From: an uncultured Bacteroidia bacterium
GTDB lineage: Bacteria > Bacteroidota > Bacteroidia > Bacteroidales > CAJPTX01
Direction of reading: 5' to 3'
DNA length: 64,000 nucleotides
Assembly (NCBI GenBank): GCA_938038735.1
Contig: CALHSW010000034.1
Span: 59,472 to 123,471 of the forward strand
Both the position numbers and the translations under genes were made by a program. The notes beneath the pieces were generated by a model. That model saw only the letters and a program-made list of their open reading frames with translations. It made no database searches and had not been told where the DNA came from. Shown here piece after piece: positions 38,111 through 47,800 of this stretch. Numbering within the stretch: position 1 is the first letter of the stretch; every line of letters starts with the position of its first letter.

Positions 38111-39604
38111 ATGAAGGCTAGATGGTGGACATTAGGATTGGTAGGCGTATCGCTCGTGATGGCGGGGTGCGGAATGGCGGGGCAGGGTATTAGCGGGGCG
38201 AGCCCGGTCAACGGTAGCTACTACACGCAGGAGGATGCAGTGCATGATCGAGAGGTAGCCCTGGCACGGCGCGAGGCGGAGCTGGAGCGGCTGAAGCGGC
38301 GGGAGGCGGAGCAGCGGGCTGCCGAGGCGGAGCGTAAGGCGCAGCGGGCGCAGGCTGATGCTGCGCGCGTCAAGGAGAAGGCGGCGCAGGAGGCTGCCGC
38401 GGCGCAGCAAAAGCAGGAAGAAACACGCGAACTCGGTCCTGAGGATTTTGACTCCTACGCGGAGTACCGCGAGTACGTTGATAATCGGAATGCCGGCGTA
38501 AAGCGGCCAGCGAGGCGTGAAACCAGCTCCTACAGCGATGGGGAGAGTCGTTATGATAACAATCGGAGCAGCTCCCCGGTCTACTCGGAGCGCTACAGCG
38601 ATGGGCGGGGAAGCACCACGGTGAATAACTACTACATTGAGACCCCCTCGCAGCGCTACGCCTCAGCGTCTTGGAACTACTGGTACGGCCGCCCTAGCTA
38701 TAGCTATATCGTTACCTTTGACCCATGGTTCAACGTCCGGTACAGCGTCTACAGGGATTGGTACGACCCATACTACTTCGGGTATGCTTACGACCCGTTC
38801 TGTTCGCCGTACCCAATGCGTTGGACGTACGAAATGTATGCATACGACTACTACTACGGCTACTATGGCTACTACGGCTATCCGTACGGTCGTGGGCAGG
38901 CGTGGCGGAATGGCTACTACTGGGGCTACAATGACGGCTATCGGGATGGCTACTACAATGGTGGCGGCTACGTGCCGCAGGCTTCTATACCATCGCCGCG
39001 CCGCGTGGAGGGGGTGCGATCGCCAAGGGCGGCCTCGATGAGTGGGTATGGCCGCGCGCAGCGTTCGGCAACTGCCGGGGTGAGGAGTCGTGCGCAGAGC
39101 GTTGCGCCAGGCTATTCTAGCCCCGATGGCTACGGCAGCTCCTCAATGGGGCGCAATGGCATGGCCACCCGAACCCGTGCAACTGATGCCGCTCCAGCGT
39201 ATAGCAACCGAGATGCGGGTAGCGATATGAATGCACCCGCCACGAGGGGAGCGAATCGTGGTACTGCGACTCGGACGAGGGCAACCTCCACCACGCCTAG
39301 CGTTTCGCGGCCTACCTACACGCCCCAGGCACCATCCACTAGCTATCCAGACAATCGCTCAAATCAGAATGTGGGCACGAGGACAAGAACCCGCAGTGCG
39401 TCGCCATCAAGTCGTGTAAACTATCAACCGGCACCCAGCGCGCCAAGGAGTACGACTTCTGCCCCGGCAACGAGGACAAGAACCACTACTCCTAGCCCTA
39501 GCCCAAGCTATACTCCTAGCCCAGCTCCGAGCTACAGCGCGCCTGCACCGAGCAGCTCGCCTTCCACGAGGAACGGCACTGCCACGCGTACGCGTACGCG
39601 GTAG
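38111..39604 (+). CDS. Repeat-rich lipoprotein with coiled coil and TRTR tail
   Basis: 497 residues from ATG 38111 with a lipoprotein signal ending LVMAGC (Cys20). Regions: an Arg/Glu/Ala-rich coiled coil (about 45-105), a Ser/Tyr-rich segment, a Tyr/Gly-rich region (about 200-290 with YYGYYGYYGYPYG), and a Ser/Pro/Thr-rich low-complexity C-terminus with five degenerate repeats around TRTR (about 350-497) ending exactly in TRTRTR. No catalytic domain was recognised. The composition suggests an envelope or surface structural protein, possibly bound to peptidoglycan or nucleic acid through its basic tail (inference). Starts upstream of 38111 lie within the promoter region. Confidence 0.8.
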   Translation: MKARWWTLGLVGVSLVMAGCGMAGQGISGASPVNGSYYTQEDAVHDREVALARREAELERLKRREAEQRAAEAERKAQRAQADAARVKEKAAQEAAAAQQKQEETRELGPEDFDSYAEYREYVDNRNAGVKRPARRETSSYSDGESRYDNNRSSSPVYSERYSDGRGSTTVNNYYIETPSQRYASASWNYWYGRPSYSYIVTFDPWFNVRYSVYRDWYDPYYFGYAYDPFCSPYPMRWTYEMYAYDYYYGYYGYYGYPYGRGQAWRNGYYWGYNDGYRDGYYNGGGYVPQASIPSPRRVEGVRSPRAASMSGYGRAQRSATAGVRSRAQSVAPGYSSPDGYGSSSMGRNGMATRTRATDAAPAYSNRDAGSDMNAPATRGANRGTATRTRATSTTPSVSRPTYTPQAPSTSYPDNRSNQNVGTRTRTRSASPSSRVNYQPAPSAPRSTTSAPATRTRTTTPSPSPSYTPSPAPSYSAPAPSSSPSTRNGTATRTRTR

Positions 39605-39631
39605 CTATCCGTTTGATATTAGGGAGTAGAA

Positions 39632-39657
39632 GCCCCATGTTGAGGTGAGTGTGGGGC
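39632..39657 (+). terminator. Weak hairpin after the lipoprotein gene
   Basis: GCCCCAT pairs with GTGGGGC (one GU pair) across a 12-nt loop, 28 nt past the stop and 22 nt before the next ATG. No T-run; it may be an attenuator or processing hairpin. Confidence 0.35.
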
Positions 39658-39679
39658 GTATATTGAAAGGGGAAATGCT

Positions 39680-41227
39680 ATGAAAATGAAAAGAATATTG
39701 GCGGTAGGCGTGACGTTGGCCCTGGGGGGGCTGACGTACGCTACGGCGCAGACGATGGATGACCTGGTGCTATACTCGCTGGAGGATCAGACGGGATCGG
39801 CGCGGGCAGTGGGGCTGGGAGGGGCTCTAGGGGCTGTGGGGGGCGATATGGCCTCCATGGCTGGCAACCCCGCTGGGCTGGGGATGTACAGAGGAATGGA
39901 GTTCTCGGGGACGGTTTCGCTGGGGGGGCATGCGGTGCGCACCCGCTTTGTGGATCAAAAGAGCATTGCGCGGCGCCTGGTGCCAGGGTTTGATGGTACC
40001 GCCGCCATTTTCTCGCTGCGGGTTGGTGATGTTGACAAGACGAGCGGGCTGCTGCGGGTGAATTTTGGTATCGGCTACAATAAGCTGCAGAGCTTCCGCT
40101 TCCGGCAGTCCTACAAAGCGGAGGTGAACGATGGGAATTCGCTCCTAGCGGCCATAGCGAGCGAGTCAAATGCGCAGGGGCTGGTTGGAAACAATTTGTT
40201 GCGGGGGAATAGCTATGTGCCATACGATACGCAGCCGTGGTTCCCCGCCGCGGCTTACGGTAGCTACCTAATGCTGGATGGAAGCCCTAAGGGAACTTTT
40301 AAGGCTCCATGGATCCTTTCGGGGACAGCGGGGTTTGTGGATGAGCGGTTGCGGCAGTCGGTGGTAAAGGATAGTAGGGGTTCTTTGGGCGAAATTGATA
40401 TGTCTGTGGCGTTCAACGTGACGAATCGTATCTACTTTGGCGCCACGCTAGGAATTCAGCTTCTGGAGCGAGAGGTGAACACCCGCATGCGGGAGGAGAC
40501 GGCTGAGGAGAAGGATGCCGGTTTGCTATGGGGGCAGTTCAACTCGTACGATAGGGTAAAGGGGGCTGGCGTAAATCTGAAGTTGGGCGCACTCTACCGC
40601 CCCGTGGATGCGCTCCGTATCGGGCTGGCGTTCCATACGCCTACGTTTATGAATGTTGAGAATCGCTTCTCCTTGAGTGCGCGTGGGGAGTATAGGAATC
40701 CAGACACTGTGTACGGCGAACCGGAGGTACCAAAGACTGCGGATAGTTCAGGGGTCTACGAGGGAGAGTTTAGCTATACTGGACCGATGCGGGCTATGGC
40801 CTCTTTGGCCTATTCCTTTGGGAAGCGGGGGCTGGTGACGGCGGAGTACGAGATGACCTACTTGCCGCTCATGCAGTTTTCGGGGATGGATTACGCGCAG
40901 GATAACGAGGATATAGAGAAGTATTTATTGCCGACGCATGAGGTGCGTGCTGGCACGGAGTGGTTCTTTGGCGCATTGGGGGTTAGGCTAGGAGGAGGGT
41001 TTAGAACATCGCCCTACCGTGCGGATGAGTTCTCGCCGCTACGCTGGAGAATGTACGTGAGCGGGGGGATAGGCTATTATGGGAGTTATTTCTTCTGCGA
41101 TTTTGCGTATCGCCATACCATCCAGCCTGGGGAGGGGTACATGTACCAAATGGGAGGATACCAGCGGGCGTACGATAGCCGTTTCTACAGGGGTACAGGC
41201 TTGTTGACGTTCGGGTTCCGCTTTTAG
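39680..41227 (+). CDS. FadL/OMPP1-type outer-membrane transport protein
   Basis: 515 residues with a signal peptide (about 1-24, ATAQ end) and an outer-membrane barrel. The N-terminal segment SARAVGLGGALGAVGGDMA (41-59) followed by NPAGLGMYRGMEFS is characteristic of OMPP1/FadL/TodX-like proteins of Bacteroidota, which transport hydrophobic compounds across the outer membrane. The C-terminus GLLTFGFRF is a typical barrel-assembly signal. The substrate is not deducible. A terminator follows 28 nt after the stop. Confidence 0.85.
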   Translation: MKMKRILAVGVTLALGGLTYATAQTMDDLVLYSLEDQTGSARAVGLGGALGAVGGDMASMAGNPAGLGMYRGMEFSGTVSLGGHAVRTRFVDQKSIARRLVPGFDGTAAIFSLRVGDVDKTSGLLRVNFGIGYNKLQSFRFRQSYKAEVNDGNSLLAAIASESNAQGLVGNNLLRGNSYVPYDTQPWFPAAAYGSYLMLDGSPKGTFKAPWILSGTAGFVDERLRQSVVKDSRGSLGEIDMSVAFNVTNRIYFGATLGIQLLEREVNTRMREETAEEKDAGLLWGQFNSYDRVKGAGVNLKLGALYRPVDALRIGLAFHTPTFMNVENRFSLSARGEYRNPDTVYGEPEVPKTADSSGVYEGEFSYTGPMRAMASLAYSFGKRGLVTAEYEMTYLPLMQFSGMDYAQDNEDIEKYLLPTHEVRAGTEWFFGALGVRLGGGFRTSPYRADEFSPLRWRMYVSGGIGYYGSYFFCDFAYRHTIQPGEGYMYQMGGYQRAYDSRFYRGTGLLTFGFRF

Positions 41228-41255
41228 AGATTTTGAAAGGATAGGCTAGCTGTGC

Positions 41256-41287
41256 GGGGGCGGACCGGTGCTGGGCCGCCCCTTTGT
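41256..41287 (+). terminator. Terminator after the FadL-like gene
   Basis: GGGGCGG (41257-41263) pairs with CCGCCCC (41276-41282) around a 12-nt loop, followed by TTTGTTT. Confidence 0.75.
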
Positions 41288-41336
41288 TTGGAGTGATTCG
41301 CAGGGTTTGCCCTCCGCAGCCACCCTTTTTCATCAC

Positions 41337-41517
41337 CACGTTGAATTTGCGCTCGCAGTCGGTCGTCAGGGTCAGTCTTTCAGACTGGCTCGCCTTTTAG
41401 GCGAGGAGACCGGGGGTTTAAAAACCCCCGGCTATTCAAAGACCGTCCTCCGGACGGAAAGCGCAGCGGCTGCGCCGCACCCCTTCAAACATCTGCGCTT
41501 TCAGTTGTGCAGGCAAC
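41337..41517 (-). repeat. Composite hairpin repeat, full copy A (minus orientation)
   Basis: This 181-nt stretch is the near-identical reverse complement of 53460-53640, also 181 nt. In the orientation of that copy it holds five consecutive small stem-loops: GCGCAG/CTGCGC, CCGTCC/GGACGG, CCGGGGGTTT/AAACCCCCGG, CTCGCCT/AGGCGAG and CAGTCT/AGACTG, then a conserved tail containing GACTGCGAGCGCAAATTCAA. No protein frame is conserved. See copies B (41717) and E (53460). Confidence 0.85.
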
Positions 41518-41716
41518 CGTATATGGCCTCTCCTACATTTCGCAACCTATAGCGGTGTAGCTTTGCGCATTATTCTGCTGCGGGCACGGCCAACCGAATA
41601 CCGTCACAACCTGCACCAACGCAGATTAAAACCCGCATAAACCTGCACGCACTGCTACCAAACCGGCACATACAATGCGCCACGTCCTTGCATGGATTCT
41701 CGCTGCCCATGCAATC

Positions 41717-41813
41717 CCGTCCGAAGGACGGTCTCTCAATAGCCGAGGGTCTTTAGACCCCCGGATTCTTGCCCACAAGGGCAAGACAGTCTGCAAGACT
41801 GACCCTGATGACC
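41717..41813 (+). repeat. Composite hairpin repeat, partial copy B
   Basis: Contains hairpins 2 to 5 of the element: CCGTCC-GAA-GGACGG, CCGAGGGTCT/AGACCCCCGG, CTTGCCC/GGGCAAG and CAGTCT-GCA-AGACTG. Stems 3 and 4 differ from the other copies by paired changes (T-A to C-G; C-G to T-A), so pairing is kept. It faces copy A across about 200 bp. The region 41518-41716 between them has no recognisable gene. Confidence 0.8.
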
Positions 41814-41970
41814 TTGGCACTATTCCTTCGGCCGCACGGGTTGACCATTGTTGCCGACCTCTCGGGGAGTATAGGTAACAATTTTTATCTTCAAAATGCG
41901 CGGGGTGAAGAGGCTGATTTGTTGCTTTTTTCTTTACTTCGCGGCGTGAAGAAACTTAGCGCGAAGAGAG

Positions 41971-42963
41971 ATGAAAAATGCGGGAGGTCTGCCGCAGGAT
42001 GGTAGACAGCCAGAAGTTCAGAGTCTTTTTATAACCCATTGGGACTTGAGTTTGCCAACGCTAGGCAAGGAGGAGGCGGGAAAGAAGGTGCAGCCACGCA
42101 GCGTGGAGTTCCCCTTGGTAGCGGCTGGGGCGCAGCTGTGGGTGCGTGCTGAAGGGGCAGCGGAGTGGACGTTGGGCCCTGTAGCCGAAGCCGAGGTGCT
42201 GGATGTGGACGAGGATACGCAGCGCGTACCGCCAACGGTGGTGGACATTGCGGCGTTGCTGCCCTCTGTAAAGGGCAGTCGCTTCGAGATAGGCGTGGAG
42301 CCTGGCGCGCTGCAGGGTGTGCAGTTTGGGGGGTACTACGAGTCGGAAGAGAGCTACGTGCCTATGCGGGATGCGCAGCGATTGGTGGCGGTAGTGCAGT
42401 GGGGCACAGCGCAATGGACAGAGATGTACGAAGCGTTTGCCGATTGCAGCAATATGCAGATTACTGCGACCGATGTACCCGATTTGGCACGGTGCGGGTC
42501 GCTGCACAGCGCCTTTATGGGGAGCGGCGTGGAGGAGGGGTTTGCAGGGTGGAACGTGGGGAGTGTTGTTGATATGAACGCTATGTTCTACGGTTGTAGC
42601 CGGTTCGTGGGGAAGAGCCTTGCAGAGTGGGATGTACGGAACGTGGAGTCGATGGCAATGATGTTCATGGAGTGCGAGAATTTTGACGGCAAGCTGGGGC
42701 GTTGGAACGTGGCGAATGTTCAGGATTTTACGTCTATATTCTCTGGGTGTAGCGCGTTTCGAGGAAGGGGGGTGGAGCGTTGGCAGGTGCAGGAAGAGGC
42801 GGAGCGAGAGGGGGCTTTTGATGGGTGTTTCTCACTGCTGGAGGGGCAGCCCGCATGGATGGGGGAAATGGACGAGGGAGATGAAGGGCGCTATGAGGAT
42901 GACGAGGCGGAGCGCGGGGAAAGGGTTCGCAAGTTCCGCCCCAATGCTGCGGCGGATGATTGA
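41971..42963 (+). CDS. BspA-like DUF285 repeat protein without signal peptide
   Basis: 330 residues. The middle carries BspA-family surface-protein (DUF285) repeats: VVQWGTAQWTEMYEAFADCS (about 138-157), a TDVPDL element, and three GWNV/EWDV/RWNV...MF..C units (about 190-265) in which Trp-Asn/Asp-Val starts a repeat and M-F-x-x-C ends it. The N-terminal FITHWDLSLP also resembles the start of DUF285 modules. Such proteins are normally exported, but no signal peptide is visible and the C-terminus is acidic and ends abruptly, so this may be a truncated or displaced fragment. It sits between hairpin-repeat copies B and C, typical of an accessory insertion. Confidence 0.7.
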   Translation: MKNAGGLPQDGRQPEVQSLFITHWDLSLPTLGKEEAGKKVQPRSVEFPLVAAGAQLWVRAEGAAEWTLGPVAEAEVLDVDEDTQRVPPTVVDIAALLPSVKGSRFEIGVEPGALQGVQFGGYYESEESYVPMRDAQRLVAVVQWGTAQWTEMYEAFADCSNMQITATDVPDLARCGSLHSAFMGSGVEEGFAGWNVGSVVDMNAMFYGCSRFVGKSLAEWDVRNVESMAMMFMECENFDGKLGRWNVANVQDFTSIFSGCSAFRGRGVERWQVQEEAEREGAFDGCFSLLEGQPAWMGEMDEGDEGRYEDDEAERGERVRKFRPNAAADD

Positions 42964-42986
42964 GTTGATTGCAAGGATTGGGTCAC

Positions 42987-43046
42987 GCGAGCCAGTCTGA
43001 AAGCCTGACCCTGGCGGATGATTGCGGGCGCAAATTCAATGCGTGG
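42987..43046 (+). repeat. Composite hairpin repeat tail, copy C
   Basis: The last hairpin (CAGTCT-GAA-AGCCTG, one mismatch) and the tail GATTGCGGGCGCAAATTCAA, overlapping only the intergenic region after the DUF285 stop. About 30 nt later comes the second conserved module (43075), the same order as at 53.6 kb. Confidence 0.75.
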
Positions 43047-43074
43047 ATTAACATAGGGGGGCAGCGCGGGTCAC

Positions 43075-43133
43075 TCCTATTGAGAGACCGCCCTACGGGC
43101 GGGGCTGCATTGGTCATAAATTTTATGCGGGGC
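43075..43133 (+). repeat. Second conserved module of the hairpin element
   Basis: Starts TCCTATTGAGAGACCG, then a CCGCCC/GGGCGG hairpin, GGGGCTGCAT and TAAATTTTATGCGGGG. Related copies are at 44537, 53278 and 53671. The remainder of 43134-43299 shows no gene. Confidence 0.7.
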
Positions 43134-43299
43134 AGGAGAGGGCGGTATTTGATCGACCGTATAGGAGCGTTCCGACAATGTTCTAACGATAGGCTTGCGC
43201 TCCATTCCCTGCATGGAGCTTGCATCGCAATAACGCCAACAGCTATTTTATTGGTCGCACCTAACTGCCCTCTGCGTTGAAATCCCCTTGCTGCAGTGC

Positions 43300-43328
43300 T
43301 TGGGAGTTGCGTAAAATTCGTACCTTTG
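43300..43328 (+). promoter_or_regulatory. Promoter of rpsP-rimM
   Basis: TTG (43300-43302), 18 nt, then TACCTTTG (43321-43328): the same element and spacing as the plsY promoter. It leaves a leader of about 50 nt before rpsP. Confidence 0.78.
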
Positions 43329-43385
43329 CGCCCGCAAGGGACGGGATCCCTGCATGATCACACTAAACAATTAAAGGTACAAGAG

Positions 43386-43955
43386 ATGTCAGTAAAGATC
43401 AGATTGAGCCGGCATGGGCGTAAGAATGCCCCGTTCTACCACATAGTAGTAGCCGATAGCCGTGCGCCACGTGATGGCCGTTTCATAGAGCGTTTGGGCG
43501 TTTATGACCCTACGTTGCAGCCAGCGCGCATTGAGCTGGATATGGACAAGAGCATACAGTGGCTAAATAACGGTGCGCAACCGACCAACACGGTGCGCCG
43601 GATACTTTCATACAAAGGGGTGCTGCTCCGCCGCCATTTGCTGAAGGGCGTGGCCAAGGGCGCATTTGACAACGATGAGATGGAGCGCCGCTTCTCGAAG
43701 TGGATGGAGGAGAAGCAGACGAAGGTAGACGCAGCTGCCAAGGCGGTGGAGGATAAGAAGGAGCAGGAAGGGGTGAAGCGCCATGAGGCTGAGGTCAAGG
43801 TGAATGAGGCGCGGCGTGCTGCCATAGAGGAGAAGCGCAAGGCGCAGCAGGCGGAGGAAGAGGCGAAGCGTCAGGCGGAGGCCGAGGCGGCGAAGGCTGC
43901 AACGGCAGATGCTGCGGCCGCGGCTGAGGGGGAAGCACCAAAGGATGCAGAGTAG
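43386..43955 (+). CDS. rpsP: 30S ribosomal protein S16
   Basis: The first 85 residues are S16 (MSVKIRLSRHGRKNAPFYHI; later DSRAPRDGRFIERLGVYDP). The remaining about 100 residues are a Lys/Glu/Ala-rich helical extension, giving 189 residues against about 80 in E. coli; long tails are usual in Bacteroidota S16. ATG 43386 is chosen because it starts the conserved S16 N-terminus; the frame upstream to 43296 overlaps the promoter. The rimM start overlaps its last codons by 11 nt. Confidence 0.97.
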   Translation: MSVKIRLSRHGRKNAPFYHIVVADSRAPRDGRFIERLGVYDPTLQPARIELDMDKSIQWLNNGAQPTNTVRRILSYKGVLLRRHLLKGVAKGAFDNDEMERRFSKWMEEKQTKVDAAAKAVEDKKEQEGVKRHEAEVKVNEARRAAIEEKRKAQQAEEEAKRQAEAEAAKAATADAAAAAEGEAPKDAE

Positions 43956-44529
43956 AGAGCTGCAAGCAGCACCATCCGTGCAGGAGTGCATTTGGATGGC
44001 CACGCTGCGAAAGCCTGTAGGTATAAAGGGAAGGGTTGCGTTCATGTGGCGCGACCCTTTCTATTTCGATAACGTACAGATTGGCGATGGGTGTTTCCTA
44101 TTCGTTGAGCGCGATGGACTGTTGGTGCCGTACGAGGTGCTAGATATCGACGAGCGTGGGGATGGGCGATCCTCTGTGGCGTTAGGGCTTGTGGGCACGG
44201 TGGATGAGGCCAAGGCGCTGCAGGGGTTGCGAGTTTTTGTACCCAAACAGTGGGTTTTGGATAGCCCGAGCGATTCGTTGCTTGGCGGGGATTTGGAGTC
44301 TATGCTGCTGGGGCACTACGTGGAGGATGAGGAGGGGCGTATGGTGGGGCGAGTGCGTAGGGTGTATCAATACCCCATGAACGTGGTGTTAGGGGTGGAG
44401 CGTGCGGGCGGAGAGGAGGTGCTGCTGCCGCTATCGGAGGAGTTACTCATTGAGATGCCGCAGCAGCCGGAGCCATCGGAGGGGTTCCCGCTTAGGTTGC
44501 GCATTCCGAAGGGGCTGATAGAGCCGTAA
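43945..44529 (+). CDS. rimM: Ribosome maturation factor RimM
   Basis: 194-residue 16S rRNA processing factor that helps assemble the 30S head domain. The N-terminal RimM barrel has LRKPVGIKGRVAF (about 21-33) and the DEAKALQGLRVFV segment; the C-terminal PRC-barrel contains VEDEEGRMVGRV and ELLIEMP. ATG 43945 overlaps the end of rpsP by 11 nt, so translation is probably coupled; ATG 44001 (MATLRKPVG) is another possible start. Pairing with rpsP is common in bacteria. Confidence 0.93.
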   Translation: MQSRELQAAPSVQECIWMATLRKPVGIKGRVAFMWRDPFYFDNVQIGDGCFLFVERDGLLVPYEVLDIDERGDGRSSVALGLVGTVDEAKALQGLRVFVPKQWVLDSPSDSLLGGDLESMLLGHYVEDEEGRMVGRVRRVYQYPMNVVLGVERAGGEEVLLPLSEELLIEMPQQPEPSEGFPLRLRIPKGLIEP

Positions 44530-44536
44530 CCGGGTG

Positions 44537-44578
44537 TCCTACGGCGGGGCTGCGAAGGCCGTAAATTTTATGCGGGGT
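44537..44578 (+). repeat. Short copy of the second hairpin-element module
   Basis: TCCTACGGCGGGGCTGCGAA followed by GTAAATTTTATGCGGGG matches the module at 43075-43133. It lies right after the rimM stop. The rest of the gap to 44834 holds no gene; TAACTTGC near 44789 is a weak promoter-like site for the next gene. Confidence 0.6.
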
Positions 44579-44834
44579 CTGCAGGCGTTGTATGCCGTTT
44601 TATGCGGGTATTGGGAGGGGGTGTGCGGGTCGCGGCGGGAGCAGGGTTGATCGTACGTTGGCACTGATACATTGCCGAAGGTAAGGGTGTGCGGAGGGGG
44701 CCCCAGATTGCGTGCGGTGTGAGGCAATGGGGGCGCCATTTTGCGGTGCTTGCATGCAATTTGATTTTTCAAAGTACGTAAGAATTCGTAACTTGCGGCC
44801 GTTGAATTATTTGAAAAAAAAAAGGAAAAACGAG

Positions 44835-47800
44835 ATGGTTCGATTGAAGGGAGGCGTGCGGGGAATGGGCACGCTGTTTGGGGCATTATTACTACTGCTA
44901 TTCGTGGGAACGGCGTACGGTGCGCGGGAAGATAGACCGTTGTGGGTGCGCTACCCCGCAGTGTCGCCAGATGGGCGGAACGTAGCGTTCTGTTACCGCG
45001 GGGTGCTGTTCGTGGTACCGACTGCGGGTGGCGAGGCGAGAGCTCTTACAACCGGTACGGATTACGCCGCGGGGCCGATATGGTCGCCCGATGGGAAGCA
45101 GATTGCGTACGAGGGGCATCGCTACGGCAATGCGGATATCTTCTTGCTGCCCATAGAGGGCGGAGCGCCCACCCGCCTGACGACCCATTCGACGTGGGAG
45201 ACCCCCTTGGCATTCAATGCGGCGGGCGATAGTATCTATTTCCGCGCCATGTACACGCCGGATGCCAGGAGCGGCGGTTTCTACACGGGGTGGACGAAGC
45301 CGCTGTATAGAATGTCAATCAAGGGTGGCGATCCGGTGCTGCAGTTGGCGCACCCCTTGGCTGCGCTCGATGTTTCAAAGGATGGGAAGAGGGTGATTTT
45401 TGAAGATTTGAAGGGCAACGAGGATCCATTCCGTAAGCACCATGTGAGTTCCATCACGCGGGATATATGGAGCTACGACAAGGCGAGCGGTAGGGTGTCA
45501 ATTCTGATAGAGCGGCCGGGCGAGGATCGGAATCCTATATTTTCGCCTGATGGCAGCGGGTTCTACTTTTTGAGCGAGCGCGATGGCGGGTCAATGAATG
45601 TCTATAAGGCCACGTTGGCGAACCCTACGGCGGCTACGGCGATTACGAGCTTTGAGAAGAACCCCGTGCGCAATCTTACGTCGTCGAGCGATGGTTTGCT
45701 GTGCTTTAGCTACGATGGGGAAATCTACACGATGCGTGAGGGGGCTGCCCCGCAGCGGTTGTCCGTAAGCGTGAACTACCCCAATGAGGAGTTCCCTGTG
45801 CAGAACATTACCTACCGCAGCGGCGCGGACGAGGCGAGCTTATCGCCCGATGGGAAGGAAGTAGCATTGGTAGTTAGGGGCGATGTTTTTGTGACGTCGG
45901 TGGAGTACGGCGTGACGCGCCGTATCACCAACACGCCAACGCAGGAGCGTTCCGTGAGTTTTAGTCCTGATGGGCGGACGCTGGTTTACGCTGGGGAGCG
46001 TGATGGGAGTTGGAATCTTTACACCACAAAGATAACCCGCAAAGAGGAACCCAATTTCTCTGGGGCAACGGAGCTTACGGAGTCGGTGCTGCTGAAGAAT
46101 GGCAAGCAGAATTTTCAGCCGCTCTTTTCGCCCGATGGGAAAGAGGTGGCCTTTTTGCAGGATCGTACCAAGCTGATGGTGATAAACGTGGCGAGCAAAG
46201 CGGTGCGAGAGATTACGGATGGGAGCCAGAACTACTCCTACGCGGATGGAGATTTGAGTTTTGATTGGTCGCCCGATGGCAAGTGGCTGACGCTAGACTA
46301 CGTGGCGAAGAAGCGTTGGCCCAATAACGATATAGGAGTTGTTTCAGCTGCGGGAGGGCAACCCATTATCAACATCACGCAGAGCGGGTATACGGAGGGC
46401 GAACCCAAGTTCATGATGAACGGCGATATGATTATGTGGTTCAGCGACCGACTGGGGCTCCGTCAGCATGCGAGCTGGGGTGCGCAGCAGGATGTGTACG
46501 CCTTCTTTACCACGAAGGAGGCCTACGATAAGTTCATGCGGAGCAAGTTTGAGGATGAGTTGGCCAAGTCTGCCAAGGACGAGAAGGATGACGAGGCGAG
46601 CGATGATGACAGCAAGGGTAAGAAAGATAAGAAGGGGAAGAAGAAGGACGATGGAAAGGCTAAGAAGGACGAGAAGAAGTCCATCAAGATTGAATTTGAT
46701 CGGCCTGAAGATCGTATAGTGCGTTTGACGGTGAATAGCGCGTCGATAAGCGATGCGTTGGTGACGCCGGACGGTAAGTCGCTCTACTACCTAGCGCAGT
46801 TTGAAGATAGGTATAACCTGTGGAAGGTGGACCTCAAGGAGCGCGAAGCCAAGAAGGTGCTAAACCTGGAGGTTGGTGGCGGGTCGCTCTCCTTTGATAA
46901 GGATGCGAAGAATATCCTCGTGGCGACTGGGAGCAGCCTGATAAAGGTGAAGGTGTCAGACCATTCGAGAAAGAATATATCGTATGCGGCAAGGTTTGAG
47001 CTTCGTGCGCCGCAGGAGCGGGAGTACATGTTTGAGCATGCGTGGCAGCAGGTGAAGGATAAGTTTTACCGCAGCGATATTCATGGGGTGGATTGGAACT
47101 ACTACCATGACACGTACAAGAAGTTCTTGCCGCATATCAATAACAACTATGATTTTGCGGATATGCTGAGCGAGATGCTTGGGGAGCTCAACGCGTCGCA
47201 CACGGGGTCGGGCTACAGGGGTTCACAGAGCGAGCAGCCTGCAATTACCGCGTCGTTGGGGCTTTTCTACGATGCGAATTACAAAGGTAAGGGGTTGAAG
47301 GTTACTGAGGTTCTGATAGGCGGTCCGTTTGATAAGGCGGCATCGAAGGTAAAGCCTGGCACGATAATTACCCGCATTGATGGCGAGGAGGTGGAGTCGT
47401 TGGCGAGTCTCCCGGCGCTGCTGGATCGGATGGTGGGCGAACGGGTGCGCGTAGATTATCAGGGCGGCAGCGAGGTGGTGAAGCCGATAAGCCTTGGCGA
47501 AGAGCGGAATCTGCTGTACAATCGTTGGGTGGATCAGCGCCGCAAGGAGGTAGATTCACTCTCAAAGGGGCGGCTCGGCTACGTGCATGTTCGCAGCATG
47601 GATGGAGATAGCTACCGCGCTGTGTATGAGGGACTCTTTGGACGTTACAATGATCGCGAAGGGGTGGTGATAGATACGCGCTACAACGGCGGTGGTCACC
47701 TACATGAGGATATTGAGGTTCTTTTCAGCGGTACGAAATACCTGGATCAGGTGCCGCGGGAGCATATGGTGTCGGAGCAGCCGCGGAAGCGTTGGAAGAA

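Noticed and set aside
41268..41552. Plus-strand open frame over repeat copy A
   Set aside because: It is a read-through of hairpins with no start signal or domain.
41337..41813. CRISPR-like array
   Set aside because: Units are different palindromes in series, without uniform repeats, spacers or cas genes nearby.
43386..43955. Long S16 tail as a fusion or frameshift
   Set aside because: Alanine/glutamate-rich extensions are normal for S16 in Bacteroidota.
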